From positions 1-24,945 of the forward strand of contig JAYUSZ010000285.1 of the NCBI GenBank assembly GCA_043755435.1: DNA of 24,945 nucleotides. Reading direction: 5' to 3'. The notes under the pieces were generated by a model. It saw nothing but the letters and a program-made list of their open reading frames with translations, made no database searches and was not told the origin of the DNA. Both the position numbers and the translations under genes were made by a program. This DNA is from JANXSF01 sp043755435 (GTDB lineage: Bacteria > Acidobacteriota > Terriglobia > Bryobacterales > Bryobacteraceae). This document shows positions 16,460 to 24,326 of this stretch, piece by piece; the stretch's first letter is position 1; each line of letters begins with the position of its first letter.

Positions 16460-16470
16460 CGGGTCTACTT
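16454..16470. terminator. Weak hairpin between convergent genes
   Basis: AAGTAG (16454-16459) pairs with CTACTT (16465-16470) around a 5-nt loop, with the acylase stop codon inside the stem. It lies between convergent genes 18 nt apart. A T-rich stretch follows, but the stem is short and AT-containing, so terminator function is doubtful. Confidence 0.25.
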
Positions 16471-16477
16471 CTTGGGT

Positions 16478-17293
16478 CTATTTCTTACGAGTATAGATGC
16501 CGTCAAACTGCGTTACCCAGGTTTTTCCCTCGTCTGTGGATTGTTCAATCAACTGCCGCACTGTCCCGTTAGCTTGAGGGGTGAAGGTCATGCGCGCCAA
16601 TACAGTTGCGCTTGCTTGCTGGAACGTACGCGCATAGTGCATTGCTCCGTTTCGAAGCTCGCCCTCGAATTCGGAGACTGTTCCTGTATCGGAAACCCAC
16701 ACTTGCTTCCACTTTTTTGTGGAGGGCGTGTATATGTTCATGCTTTTCCCCGTTGTACCGGGTCCAGCCTGACGGCCGCCTCCATACCAGTTTTCTAAAA
16801 TCACACAACCTTCCAAAAGTTTTTGAATGCTGCTTTCCGATTTTGTACCTGAGGATTCAACATCCCACTCTCCAATCCAGAAATCGAATTCACGATATCC
16901 AAGGTTGGCTTCGCATGGGCGGGCATTTTCGTTCATGGCTTTCAAGATTGGGGTGAATCTTTGATCGGCACGAACTTGCGTTAAATCTGCATCTGCCAGA
17001 ATCAGACTTGGATTTGAAAACCCAGCCTTAGCTGATTTCTCAATCCAGGCAAGGGCATTGTCTAAGTCATTCTTTTTCGCATACGCCCGTCCAATGCGCA
17101 TGTTCGCACCAGGCACATTGAATTGAAGTTCTAGGGCTTGTTTAAAGGAGTGAATTGCATCATCGAACTGTCCACTTCGATGTTGCGCTAATCCTTCATT
17201 GAACCAGGCAACTCCGCTCTTAGGTGCGGATTGGGCGGGGTACATTGAAATGAGCATTGCCACAATTGCTAATCGCCAAGGAAGATGTTGCAT
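16478..17293 (-). CDS. Exported TPR protein with DUF1579-like C-terminal domain
   Basis: This 271-aa protein has a signal peptide (residues 1 to about 22, ending AQSAP). Two or so TPR-like helix pairs follow at about 27-95 (AWFNEGLAQHRSGQFDDAI, then IGRAYAKKNDLDNALAWIEK). The C-terminal beta domain at about 132-270 opens with YREFDFWIGEWDVES and contains GEL-type strands and an EFEGEL...YARTF pattern, resembling DUF1579 proteins. Function is unknown; TPRs suggest protein binding outside the cytoplasm. The start lies 3 nt after the stop codon of the DUF4380 gene, with a GGAAAG site in that gene's end, so translation is probably coupled. It is the last gene of the dehydrogenase operon. Confidence 0.8.
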   Translation of the reverse strand: MQHLPWRLAIVAMLISMYPAQSAPKSGVAWFNEGLAQHRSGQFDDAIHSFKQALELQFNVPGANMRIGRAYAKKNDLDNALAWIEKSAKAGFSNPSLILADADLTQVRADQRFTPILKAMNENARPCEANLGYREFDFWIGEWDVESSGTKSESSIQKLLEGCVILENWYGGGRQAGPGTTGKSMNIYTPSTKKWKQVWVSDTGTVSEFEGELRNGAMHYARTFQQASATVLARMTFTPQANGTVRQLIEQSTDEGKTWVTQFDGIYTRKK

Positions 17294-17296
17294 GTC

Positions 17297-18214
17297 CTAC
17301 TTTCCACTCATTAGGGCTTCTATTGCCTCGTCGCTCCATTCCTTCATTGGTGCGGCTTCGTGCAAACCCCAATACTCAGTATGTTCCAACCATCCGTCCG
17401 GTTCAATTTCAGTCAGTGGACTTAGGGTTTCTAATTCCAGCGTTCCGGCGTTTGTCCAAATTTCAAAAGAGCATCCGAAATCGGGATAAGGCACTCCGGG
17501 TTGGGCGGTGGAGCGCTTGACGAACAAATCTGAACCCAGCAAGTAAGCGCCCCAGGTATCCTTATTGAAATGGCCCAGCTTGAATGGTTTGGTTGCCTTG
17601 GGATCTTGCCGAAGCACAAGATGCTTTGGAGTGAAGCTGATCCGCGGATCACTTAAATCAGTGAAGGCCCACATTGCCAAAGGGTTTGTTGGGGCCAGAC
17701 ATTCGGGGTGAGTTCCGCGAGGGGGAAAGCCGGTAATTCCGTGGCCGCCTTGGGCCATCATCGTCAAGGCCCAGATAGACGCCTTCACATTCCAGCTTCC
17801 GGTGTTCTGCAGGCGGTGCAATACTTCCAGCGACCCGGTCTCATCAAGACGGACGCGCATTTGTTTACGAAGTCGAGTTGCTGGTTCAATGGGGGCTGTC
17901 AATTCCAGGGCATCACGATCTACGCGAACTTCGCAAGGCAGATTATCTGGAGCGTAACTGCCGTCCTTGTGTTCTGGCGCAACCCACAGCCGGTGGCCTC
18001 CGCGAGCTACAAAAAGAGGCTCGCCGGACTTACCTAGTTCGTTGGGTATTTCCAAGAGAACATTCTGACCGCCGACAAAACCAAAGTGCAAAATCCGCGG
18101 CCCAACGTCGGAAGTTAGAATCGCCTCAACTCTGCCGTCAGTAATGCGGTAACAGTTTGGCCAACCACCCCACTGCATTTTTTCAACTGTTGATTTACTC
18201 AACGCCCCATCCAT
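17297..18214 (-). CDS. DUF4380 protein, aldose-epimerase-like fold
   Basis: The 305-aa product matches the DUF4380 pattern: WGGWPNCYRI (15-24), SDVGPRILHFGF (35-46), GGHRLWVAPE (72-81), an Asn-Thr-Gly-Ser-Trp block near 137-141, and LELETLSPL before the C-terminus. The family is related to galactose mutarotases, which interconvert sugar anomers. Catalytic function for DUF4380 is not established to my knowledge. Its start overlaps the last 16 nt of the KduD-like gene and it is followed after 3 nt by the TPR gene, a layout that points to translational coupling. A later in-frame ATG (18178) is possible, but the conserved region begins right after it. In context it may handle the sugar or sugar acid used by the two dehydrogenases upstream. 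Confidence 0.85.
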   Translation of the reverse strand: MDGALSKSTVEKMQWGGWPNCYRITDGRVEAILTSDVGPRILHFGFVGGQNVLLEIPNELGKSGEPLFVARGGHRLWVAPEHKDGSYAPDNLPCEVRVDRDALELTAPIEPATRLRKQMRVRLDETGSLEVLHRLQNTGSWNVKASIWALTMMAQGGHGITGFPPRGTHPECLAPTNPLAMWAFTDLSDPRISFTPKHLVLRQDPKATKPFKLGHFNKDTWGAYLLGSDLFVKRSTAQPGVPYPDFGCSFEIWTNAGTLELETLSPLTEIEPDGWLEHTEYWGLHEAAPMKEWSDEAIEALMSGK

Positions 18215-18969
18215 CCGCCGTCAACGGTGACTACTTCCCCCGACATATAGTTACTGGCTTGCGATGCAAGGAACACGGTGACGCCCTTGAAATCGTCTGG
18301 AGTTCCCCAGCGCGCTGCTGGAATGCGCGAAAGAATCGCAGTGTTGCGCGCTGGATCAGCTTGCAGCGCTGAAGTATTATCGGTGGCAATATATCCTGGT
18401 GCAACCGCGTTTACCTGCACACCTTTCGATGCCCATTCATTGGCGAAGGCCTTGGTTAGCGTACCAATGCCCCCCTTAGCTGCGGCGTAACCTGGAACCG
18501 TGATGCCACCTTGGAAGCTTAATAACGAAGCCGTGAAAATAACTTTGCCTGAACCGCGTTCCACCATCTGCTTGCCGAATTCGCGGGTGAGTACAAACTG
18601 CGCACTGAGGTTGGTTTCAATCACCTTGTCCCAATATTCATCAGGATGTTCGGCTGCAGGCTTACGCAAAATGGTGCCGGCGTTATTCACCAAAATGTCC
18701 ACAGGCGGCACTTCCCGGTTCACCTTTTCAACGAATGCATAGAGACCTTTGCGATCGCTAAAATCACACGAAAAGCCCCAGAACTTGCGTCCCAGACCAG
18801 TAACGTACTTCCCGATTTCACTATCCGCGCCTTCCATTTGCGCACTCACGCCAACTATGTCGGCACCAGCCTCAGCCAAGGCCTGGGCCATGGCAAAACC
18901 AATGCCCCGGCGGCAGCCTGTGACAAGAGCCACTTTGCCTTTCAGATTGAAGAGTTCGAGTACATTCAT
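18199..18969 (-). CDS. kduD: KduD-like 2-deoxy-D-gluconate 3-dehydrogenase (SDR)
   Basis: This 256-aa classical short-chain dehydrogenase has TGCRRGIG (17-24) for NAD binding, NNAG (95-98), Asn120, and catalytic Ser148, Tyr161 and Lys165. Several stretches match KduD rather than SDRs in general: GLGRKF, SLLSFQGGI.VP.YAA.K, ANEWASKG, NAVAPGYIAT.NTSAL and SRIPAARWGTP. KduD oxidises or reduces 2-keto-3-deoxygluconate-type compounds in uronate (pectin, alginate, glucuronan) catabolism in the cytoplasm. The start is 5 nt after the stop of the Zn-dehydrogenase gene, with a GAGG site 10 nt upstream inside that gene's end. No kduI isomerase is in the window, so the exact substrate could differ. Family membership is very sure, the exact reaction less so. 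Confidence 0.9.
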   Translation of the reverse strand: MNVLELFNLKGKVALVTGCRRGIGFAMAQALAEAGADIVGVSAQMEGADSEIGKYVTGLGRKFWGFSCDFSDRKGLYAFVEKVNREVPPVDILVNNAGTILRKPAAEHPDEYWDKVIETNLSAQFVLTREFGKQMVERGSGKVIFTASLLSFQGGITVPGYAAAKGGIGTLTKAFANEWASKGVQVNAVAPGYIATDNTSALQADPARNTAILSRIPAARWGTPDDFKGVTVFLASQASNYMSGEVVTVDGGWMGR

Positions 18970-18974
18970 GTTCG

Positions 18975-19997
18975 TTAGACCTCAGCACAGTCCAGCAGGA
19001 TCTTCATTACGTTCCCGCCGGCGGCCATTTCTTCAAAGCCCTTTTTTAGCTGACTTATTGGATAGACATCAGTGATGATCTTGGTGAACGGCACTTCCCC
19101 AGCAGCCAACATTGCAATGGCCTCGTCGAAATCCTGCGGTTCGTAAACTCGCGCACCAATCAACTTTACTTCGCGCCAGAAGAAACGGAAAAGGTCAACA
19201 GACGTGGGTTGCGCGAAAATGGCCACCAACACAATGCGGCCACGAACGCGAGGGAGCTTGGTCATCATTTCAGCACCAGCTAACGAACCGGAAACCTCAA
19301 ACACAACGTCAGCCCCGGCATCGCCGGTTTCAGCATTCACTTTTTCCACCAGATCCACTGTGCGAGGGTCCACTGCTTCCAAGCCAAGTTGTTTGCACAA
19401 CTCAATGCGGAATGGGTTGATTTCACTTACCAAAACACGCGCGCCTTTGCTTTTGGCAACGAGTGCAACTAACACGCCAATGGGTCCGCCGCCAAGCACC
19501 ACGCAATATTCGCCAGGCTTCACTTCACCCAGGCGGACGTCGTGACAGGCTACAGCGATGGGTTCAATCAGTGCCGAGTGAGCCATGGAAATGCCCGCAG
19601 GCAAGCGATGGAGTGTGTGCGCCGGCACTGTCCAGAGAGCCTGCATGGCACCGGGAGTATCAATGCCGATGAACTTTAATTTCTGGCAGACATGGCCGTT
19701 ACCTGCCTTGCAAGCCGGGCACTCATTACAGGCATCCAGTGGGCGAACGGTGACCGTGTCGCCTACCTTCCATGCGGTGACGCCTTGACCGAGGGCTTCA
19801 ATGGTGCCCGACATTTCATGACCCATGATCTGGGGCATTTTGACGCGCTTATCCATGTGGCCAAGGTAAATGTGGAGGTCGGTTCCACAGATGCCGCAGT
19901 GTGAGACTCGGATCTGGACTTCGCCAGCAGCCGGAGGCACAGGGATGCAAGGGCCGACGGAGATCGACTGGTTTCCTTCGTAAAAAGTAGCTTTCAT
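18975..19997 (-). CDS. Zn-dependent medium-chain alcohol/polyol dehydrogenase
   Basis: This 340-aa MDR-family dehydrogenase has the catalytic zinc residues Cys37 (GICGTD) and His60-Glu61 (GHE). Cys90, Cys93, Cys96 and Cys104 form the structural zinc lobe. The Rossmann motif VVLGGGPIG (about 165-173) binds NAD(P). ALIEPIAVACHDVRLGEVKPG is typical of the threonine/sorbitol/butanediol dehydrogenase branch. It would oxidise a secondary alcohol on a polyol, sugar acid or amino acid. It is first in a four-gene operon with the KduD-like gene 5 nt downstream, which suggests a sugar-acid substrate. No Shine-Dalgarno site precedes ATG 19997; TACACT (20008-20013, minus strand) lies 10 nt upstream and would give a leader of only a few nucleotides. 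The substrate is not determined. Confidence 0.92.
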   Translation of the reverse strand: MKATFYEGNQSISVGPCIPVPPAAGEVQIRVSHCGICGTDLHIYLGHMDKRVKMPQIMGHEMSGTIEALGQGVTAWKVGDTVTVRPLDACNECPACKAGNGHVCQKLKFIGIDTPGAMQALWTVPAHTLHRLPAGISMAHSALIEPIAVACHDVRLGEVKPGEYCVVLGGGPIGVLVALVAKSKGARVLVSEINPFRIELCKQLGLEAVDPRTVDLVEKVNAETGDAGADVVFEVSGSLAGAEMMTKLPRVRGRIVLVAIFAQPTSVDLFRFFWREVKLIGARVYEPQDFDEAIAMLAAGEVPFTKIITDVYPISQLKKGFEEMAAGGNVMKILLDCAEV

Positions 19998-20007
19998 TTC
20001 AACATAA

Positions 20008-20013
20008 AGTGTA
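20008..20013 (-). promoter_or_regulatory. -10 box for the sugar-acid operon
   Basis: Read on the minus strand this is TACACT, 10 nt before the dehydrogenase start codon. It implies a very short or absent leader. It is part of a 59-nt divergent promoter region shared with the VWFA gene. Confidence 0.4.
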
Positions 20014-20044
20014 TCGTGCGGATGGCATGCAGTGTGAGTGAGAG

Positions 20045-20050
20045 TAAACT
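20045..20050 (+). promoter_or_regulatory. -10 box for a leaderless VWFA transcript
   Basis: TAAACT ends 6 nt before the GTG start at 20057. A -35-like ATGGCA (20022-20027, 4 of 6 matches) lies 17 nt upstream. No Shine-Dalgarno site is present. Confidence 0.4.
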
Positions 20051-20056
20051 ACAGGT

Positions 20057-21679
20057 GTGCGACTCTCACTTTTGCTAATCATTTGCGTTTTGACAGCAGC
20101 TGGTTTGAATTCGCAGCAAGCTGCGCCTCAAGCTGCAAAGCCACAGCCCGAACAACCCATTTTCCGCACAACCACGCGGCTGATCCAAGTGAATGTGGTG
20201 GCGTTGGATAAGAAGGGCAAACCGGTAACTGATCTGAAGAAGGAAGACTTTCAACTTTTTGATAAAGGCAAAGAGCAAACTATCAGCCTGTTTTCCATGG
20301 AAAAGAAAGCTGAGCGTAAACCGTTGCCGAAACTGGCCCCCGGCTTCTTCACTAACTACACAGGTTTGAACTCTGCTCCTAATTTGACGGTGATCTTAAT
20401 TGATTCGCTGAACACGCAGTGGGGCGATCAGGCGCAGGCACGTCAACAGATCATCAAATTTCTTCAACAGATCAAACCTGAGGATCGTGTTTCCTTGATG
20501 GTTCTTGGGCGTCAGTTGAAAGTGCTCCACAGCTTTACGGATGACCGCGAAAGCCTATTGAAGGCGCTTAGGAACTGGAGAGGGCGCAATGAAATCGGCG
20601 GCGTGGAATCGGAAGCCGTTGAAACCGTGGACACCGGTCTAGACGACATCTTTGGTGGTGCCAGCATGGCTGAAGCGGACTTCACGCAGACCCGGCGAAT
20701 TGTGGATTCCCTTGCGTCAATGGAAGCAGTAGGAAATTATCTGGCGGGAACTCCTGGACGTAAAAATCTGATTTGGGTTTCCAGCGGATTCCCTTTGCAA
20801 GTGGGCTTTCCAAGAATTTCCTCACCGAAGGTTATGACTTCAGCCAGCAGCCGCGGTGGTCCTCCATCAGGGCCGTCATTGCCGCGCATGGGACCTGGTG
20901 GGCCGGTTCGAGATCAACGCACCTTCACTGATGAAGTGGACAAAGCGATGAAGGTTTTGAATAATGCGAACGTTGCTGTTTACCCGATTGATTCCCGTGG
21001 TCTGACGATAGACACAAATGCCCACGAAAACATTGGCACCATGCAGGAATTTGCCTCTCGTACCGGTGGCAAGGCTTTCTACAATCGGAACGATTTGGGT
21101 TCTGCAATCCGCCAGGTGCTAGACGAAACAGAGGTTACTTACACCTTGGCTTTTTATCCCACATCTGAAAAAGCGGATGGGCAATTACACGATTTGAAAG
21201 TGAAGGTGCGCAGACCGGGCGTGTCGATCCGCAATCGCAAAGGTTACGTGGCCTCAAAACCCGAAGATAGCGAGAAATCGCGTGAACAACAGCTGGCCTA
21301 TTCGGCGCATAGCCCACTGGAAGCTACGGCTTTGGGTATTCTTGCCAAGGTTGTGAAGGTTGATAGCAAACTGAAGATGGAATTATATGTGGACCCTGGC
21401 AGCATCTACTTGGATCAGGAAAAAGATAAGGAAGGCAAGGACCGGTGGAATGGCCGGCTTGATATTCTGTTACTTCAGCGAGACAAAACCGGTACGGATT
21501 TTGAATCGACGAAAGATACATTAGATCTGACCCTGCTGCGGGAATCCTACGTTAAAATGTTGCGTGGCGGCTTGGTCTACCGTAAGGATATTACTGTCCA
21601 TCCTAAAGCGGAATTTTTGAGAATCGTGGTGCGTGACGCTACTTCCACTTTGTCTGGATCTGTAACTGCAAAGTGGTGA
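20057..21679 (+). CDS. Secreted VWFA-related protein of acidobacterial TIGR03436 type
   Basis: This 540-aa protein has a signal peptide (residues 1 to about 20), then FRTTTRLIQVNVVALDKKGK and DLKKEDFQLFDKGKEQ. These are the hallmark N-terminal blocks of the acidobacterial VWFA-related family. The von Willebrand A-like domain begins about residue 109. Its metal-site strand reads VILIDSLNT (D116-S-L-N-T120), related to but not identical with the DxSxS site, so metal binding may be altered. GRKNLIWVSSGFPL and NNANVAVYPIDSRGL are other family blocks. A Gly/Pro/Ser-rich loop sits near 265-290. Function is unknown; such domains bind proteins outside the cell. The start is GTG 20057. It is convergent with the CPXCG gene, leaving only 3 nt between stop codons. 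Confidence 0.9.
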   Translation: MRLSLLLIICVLTAAGLNSQQAAPQAAKPQPEQPIFRTTTRLIQVNVVALDKKGKPVTDLKKEDFQLFDKGKEQTISLFSMEKKAERKPLPKLAPGFFTNYTGLNSAPNLTVILIDSLNTQWGDQAQARQQIIKFLQQIKPEDRVSLMVLGRQLKVLHSFTDDRESLLKALRNWRGRNEIGGVESEAVETVDTGLDDIFGGASMAEADFTQTRRIVDSLASMEAVGNYLAGTPGRKNLIWVSSGFPLQVGFPRISSPKVMTSASSRGGPPSGPSLPRMGPGGPVRDQRTFTDEVDKAMKVLNNANVAVYPIDSRGLTIDTNAHENIGTMQEFASRTGGKAFYNRNDLGSAIRQVLDETEVTYTLAFYPTSEKADGQLHDLKVKVRRPGVSIRNRKGYVASKPEDSEKSREQQLAYSAHSPLEATALGILAKVVKVDSKLKMELYVDPGSIYLDQEKDKEGKDRWNGRLDILLLQRDKTGTDFESTKDTLDLTLLRESYVKMLRGGLVYRKDITVHPKAEFLRIVVRDATSTLSGSVTAKW

Positions 21680-21682
21680 TGG

Positions 21683-21859
21683 TTAATTCATGGCGATGGC
21701 TCTGAACTGCCTTATCTCGTCGTTTAGGGTTGAATACGTCACCTCAATGGGTTGGCAACAGACCTCACAATCTTCGACGTAAGTTTGTCGTGGAACGGAG
21801 GTTTCGAGCACCATCGAAATTTGTTCCGCACAGTAGGGGCAAAGGAAGTAGTGTTCCAT
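21683..21859 (-). CDS. CPXCG-type cysteine-rich small protein
   Basis: A 58-aa protein encoded just after the S9 peptidase gene. It begins MEHYFLCPYCAEQISMVLET and ends QFRAIAMN. Two Cys pairs, CPYC (residues 7-10) and the Cys31/Cys34/Cys35 cluster in EDCEVCCQP, match the CPXCG cysteine-rich family (Pfam Cys_rich_CPXG). That family is a probable small zinc-ribbon protein with no known function. Here the fifth residue of the CPxCG motif is Ala instead of Gly. The gene starts 11 nt after the S9 peptidase stop codon on the same strand, so they are probably co-transcribed. No good Shine-Dalgarno site is seen close to the ATG. Length and the central SxxxQxYVEDCxVCCxP pattern agree with the family. 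Confidence 0.88.
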   Translation of the reverse strand: MEHYFLCPYCAEQISMVLETSVPRQTYVEDCEVCCQPIEVTYSTLNDEIRQFRAIAMN

Positions 21860-21870
21860 TGTTGGCAGGC

Positions 21871-23202
21871 TTATTCGGCTCCTTTGACGTATTTATCAAA
21901 CCAGTTAATCATTTCCGCCAGCACATGTTCAATGGATTCCTTGGCCGCATAGCCATGCGATTCATGAGGCAACATTACAAGACGTGCGGTGCCTCCCTTC
22001 CCGCGAACTGCCTGATACATGCGTTCCGATTGAATAGGAAACGTGCCTTGGTTATTGTCGGCCTCACCGTGGGTAAACAGGATTGGTGCCTTGATTTTAT
22101 CAGCCGACATGAATGGGGACATGCCCATATAAATTTCAGGAGCCTCCCAAATGGTTCGGCGTTCTGACTGAAATCCGAATGGAGTGAGTGTGCGATTGTA
22201 GGCGCCGCTGCGGGCAATGCCTGCTTTGAACAAGTTGGAATGTGCAAGTAGGTTTGCAGTCATGAAAGCTCCATAACTATGACCGCCAACGCCGACGCGA
22301 TTGGGATCGACTACACCCATTTCCGCAGCCTTGTCTATAGCTGCTTTCGCTGATGCCACAATTTGCTGGATGTAAGTATTGTTTACTGTTTCGGGATCAC
22401 CAACAACTGGCATTGCAGCATTGTCCAAAATTGCGTAGCCGCGAAGCAGGAAAAACAAGTGTGACATACCGGTAATAGAAGTGAACCGATTTGTTGAACC
22501 TGTAACTTGACCGGCAGTGTCGGCATCGTTAAATTCACGCGGATAGGCCCAGACCACGGCAGGCAGCCTTGTGCCTGGTTTGTAATCCGGCGGCAGATAA
22601 AGTGTGAAGGATAAAGGTACGCCGTCGGGCCGCTTGTAAGTGACTAATTGACGCTTGATCTTTCGAAGCTGCGGCGTGGGGTCCTGGAAATTAGTAACGG
22701 CGATGAGTTGGCCATTCTTTTCGCGGATGAAATAGTTACGTGGCTGGGTGGGGCTTTCGCTGCTGATTAGAATTCGCGATCCATCCGTTGAAAGCAGCGC
22801 CACGAAATCTTCATACTTGCCAGGGGCGGATTGAAACAGGCGCTCCGTTTTCAGAGTGCTGGTATCCATGCGATCAAGAAATGGGCTGTCGCCTTGAGCG
22901 GTTCCGCCTTGGCCATGGAGGAATACAGAATTTCCGCTAGTTTCAATCACCCGCTGTCCGGCAGCTGTCATTTTGCTGACGGCAGTTCCGGGATCCTTGT
23001 AGTGATCCTGCTGGTTCCTGGCAAAGAGCTGATGAGCCTTGCCGCCTGCTAATTCTGTGGTTTTAACCCATTTTCTGGTTCGATCATAATCGGTTACCCA
23101 AATAGCGCCGTTGCCAGCAAAAGCTACAGCCTGCAGACGATGCTCCGTTTTTGTCAGTTCGGAAGGCTGCTCCGTACTTTTATTGAGGCGATAGACCATC
23201 AA
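21871..23202 (-). CDS. S9 prolyl-oligopeptidase family peptidase, C-terminal catalytic part (split gene)
   Basis: This frame encodes the last part of the beta-propeller and the alpha/beta-hydrolase catalytic domain of a large S9 peptidase. Counting from ATG 23199 (442 aa), the catalytic triad is Ser308 in GGHSYG, Asp381 in HGEADNNQG and His415 in PHESHGY. YLPPDYKPG and LPAVVWAYPREF are typical of the glutamyl-endopeptidase-like branch, normally about 800 aa in one chain. The upstream half lies in another frame (23199-24257), and the family's VPxRDKLM segment is encoded before the ATG. That shows the two halves were once one gene. The TTG/ATG at 23197-23202 overlaps the upstream stop (TGATG), which could allow re-initiation. 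Whether an active enzyme is made is unclear. Confidence 0.85.
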   Translation of the reverse strand: MMVYRLNKSTEQPSELTKTEHRLQAVAFAGNGAIWVTDYDRTRKWVKTTELAGGKAHQLFARNQQDHYKDPGTAVSKMTAAGQRVIETSGNSVFLHGQGGTAQGDSPFLDRMDTSTLKTERLFQSAPGKYEDFVALLSTDGSRILISSESPTQPRNYFIREKNGQLIAVTNFQDPTPQLRKIKRQLVTYKRPDGVPLSFTLYLPPDYKPGTRLPAVVWAYPREFNDADTAGQVTGSTNRFTSITGMSHLFFLLRGYAILDNAAMPVVGDPETVNNTYIQQIVASAKAAIDKAAEMGVVDPNRVGVGGHSYGAFMTANLLAHSNLFKAGIARSGAYNRTLTPFGFQSERRTIWEAPEIYMGMSPFMSADKIKAPILFTHGEADNNQGTFPIQSERMYQAVRGKGGTARLVMLPHESHGYAAKESIEHVLAEMINWFDKYVKGAE

Positions 23203-24257
23203 CTTGTCGCGATTGGGAACTTTCTCTTTGGATTACCGCCATCCAGCGCCTCTGTCCAAACAATGCTGGCTTCTTCAGTGGGCAACCAGCGTGTATTCCG
23301 CGGACCGGTGGAGACTCCCTCAATCGGAACGCGATCGGCTAAAGGTAGGTTTGCAACTGTGTAAACCGTCGCTCCATTGCGGTCCAAAACTTCAATGGAT
23401 CGTGGGAACGAATTTGCGCCATAAAGGTAGGAGAAGGGTTTGTGCAGACGTGTGACCAAAATGAAACGCCCGTCAGGTGATGGAGCTACGTTCAGGATGA
23501 TTGATGGTTTTCCACTTGCAGTTACTTTGCCGGACACAGCATCGACGTAAGTAAGTTGGGATGTGGCGTAGTAACTAAATAGGTCCTCGTCGTATGGGTT
23601 GCGCAGCATGTCCTGATTAGTGCGCACGGGTGCTGCTTTCCCGGAGCTTTCCTGAATGGCAGGTCCAGGAGGTTCCGTAGGTTCCGCTGGTGGATTGCCG
23701 CGGCTCGTGGGAATCGCCTTCACCAGCAGAGTATGTTGGTCAGGCATCCAATCAAAAGGTGCGGAGGCTGCTGGAGCGGCGCTCTCCGTTGCGCCATTCA
23801 CAGTAACGGGAAGCTTGCGAGAGTTTCCCGTTGCAACATCAATCACCCATAGCTCAGTCGAAGATGCAGTGGCATTGGTGAACGCGATCATCTTGCCATC
23901 AGCGGACCATACTGGGGTTGCTACTTTTGCGTTCGCCGGCAATGCGATCTTCGTTTCACTGCCCCCACTAAGTGGCTTCACAGACAAAGCTGTGATGTAA
24001 GTGGTCAGGTGGCGGCCATTGGTTGCAGGGTCAATACGGAATCCTGCCAAGCGTAACATGGGTTTGGCAATATCGGCGATGGTTGGGTTCACTGCAATGG
24101 TTTGCAGCAGCAAGTGAGTGCTTGTGGGACTTACAGAAACGCTGGGCGTTCGATTCGCGTTTAGCACGTCAAGAATTTCTTGAGGGGGCCGTAAATAGGA
24201 CCCGGCAGCAAGTAGAAAGGTTGGGAGACACAAGATCATGAGCATTATGCGAGACAT
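23199..24257 (-). CDS. S9 peptidase, N-terminal propeller part (frame-disrupted)
   Basis: This frame encodes 352 aa: a signal peptide (MSRIMLMILCLPTFLLAAG), then YLRPPQEILDVLNANRTPSVSVSP and propeller strands typical of exported glutamyl-endopeptidase-like S9 enzymes (PVWSADGKMIAFTNA, SPDGRFILVTRLHKPFSYL). It runs through IVWTEALDGGNPK and then goes out of the family frame (RKFPIATS, stop). The true continuation lies in the -1 frame and is the 21871-23202 feature. Together they would give about 800 residues, the normal family size. The start is taken as ATG 24257 because the signal peptide begins there; the frame is open 60 nt further up. TATCCT lies 6 nt before this ATG and there is no Shine-Dalgarno site. 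It is divergent from the esterase gene. Confidence 0.85.
   Translation of the reverse strand: MSRIMLMILCLPTFLLAAGSYLRPPQEILDVLNANRTPSVSVSPTSTHLLLQTIAVNPTIADIAKPMLRLAGFRIDPATNGRHLTTYITALSVKPLSGGSETKIALPANAKVATPVWSADGKMIAFTNATASSTELWVIDVATGNSRKLPVTVNGATESAAPAASAPFDWMPDQHTLLVKAIPTSRGNPPAEPTEPPGPAIQESSGKAAPVRTNQDMLRNPYDEDLFSYYATSQLTYVDAVSGKVTASGKPSIILNVAPSPDGRFILVTRLHKPFSYLYGANSFPRSIEVLDRNGATVYTVANLPLADRVPIEGVSTGPRNTRWLPTEEASIVWTEALDGGNPKRKFPIATS
23203..23235 (-). other. Frame break inside the S9 peptidase gene
   Basis: On the minus strand, codons run GGC GGT AAT CCA AAG AGA AAG TTC in the upstream frame, then reach TGA. Moving to the -1 frame gives AAA GTT CCC AAT CGC GAC AAG TTG ATG, which restores the family sequence KVPNRDKLM. 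One missing base explains this. Two tandem A_AAG tetramers, a known -1 slip sequence, also lie exactly here. Confidence 0.8.
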
Positions 24258-24263
24258 GTTGTG

Positions 24264-24269
24264 AGGATA
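24264..24269 (-). promoter_or_regulatory. -10 box for a leaderless S9 peptidase transcript
   Basis: Read on the minus strand this is TATCCT, ending 6 nt before ATG 24257. No Shine-Dalgarno site is present, and no good -35 is seen. Confidence 0.35.
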
Positions 24270-24298
24270 ACATTGCTGAACCCATCGATAACCCTCGT

Positions 24299-24326
24299 TT
24301 GACAAGTACCATCCCACAGGTACAAA
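24299..24326 (+). promoter_or_regulatory. Sigma-70-type promoter for the esterase gene
   Basis: A perfect TTGACA (24299-24304) and TACAAA (24321-24326, 4 of 6 matches) are 16 nt apart. The -10 box ends 10 nt before ATG 24337, giving a leader of only a few nucleotides. This lies in the 79-nt divergent region shared with the S9 peptidase gene. Confidence 0.5.

Noticed and set aside
20265..21670. Reading the VWFA-related protein as a normal integrin-like metal-binding domain
   Set aside because: The metal-site strand is DSLNT, not DxSxS, so metal binding cannot be assumed.
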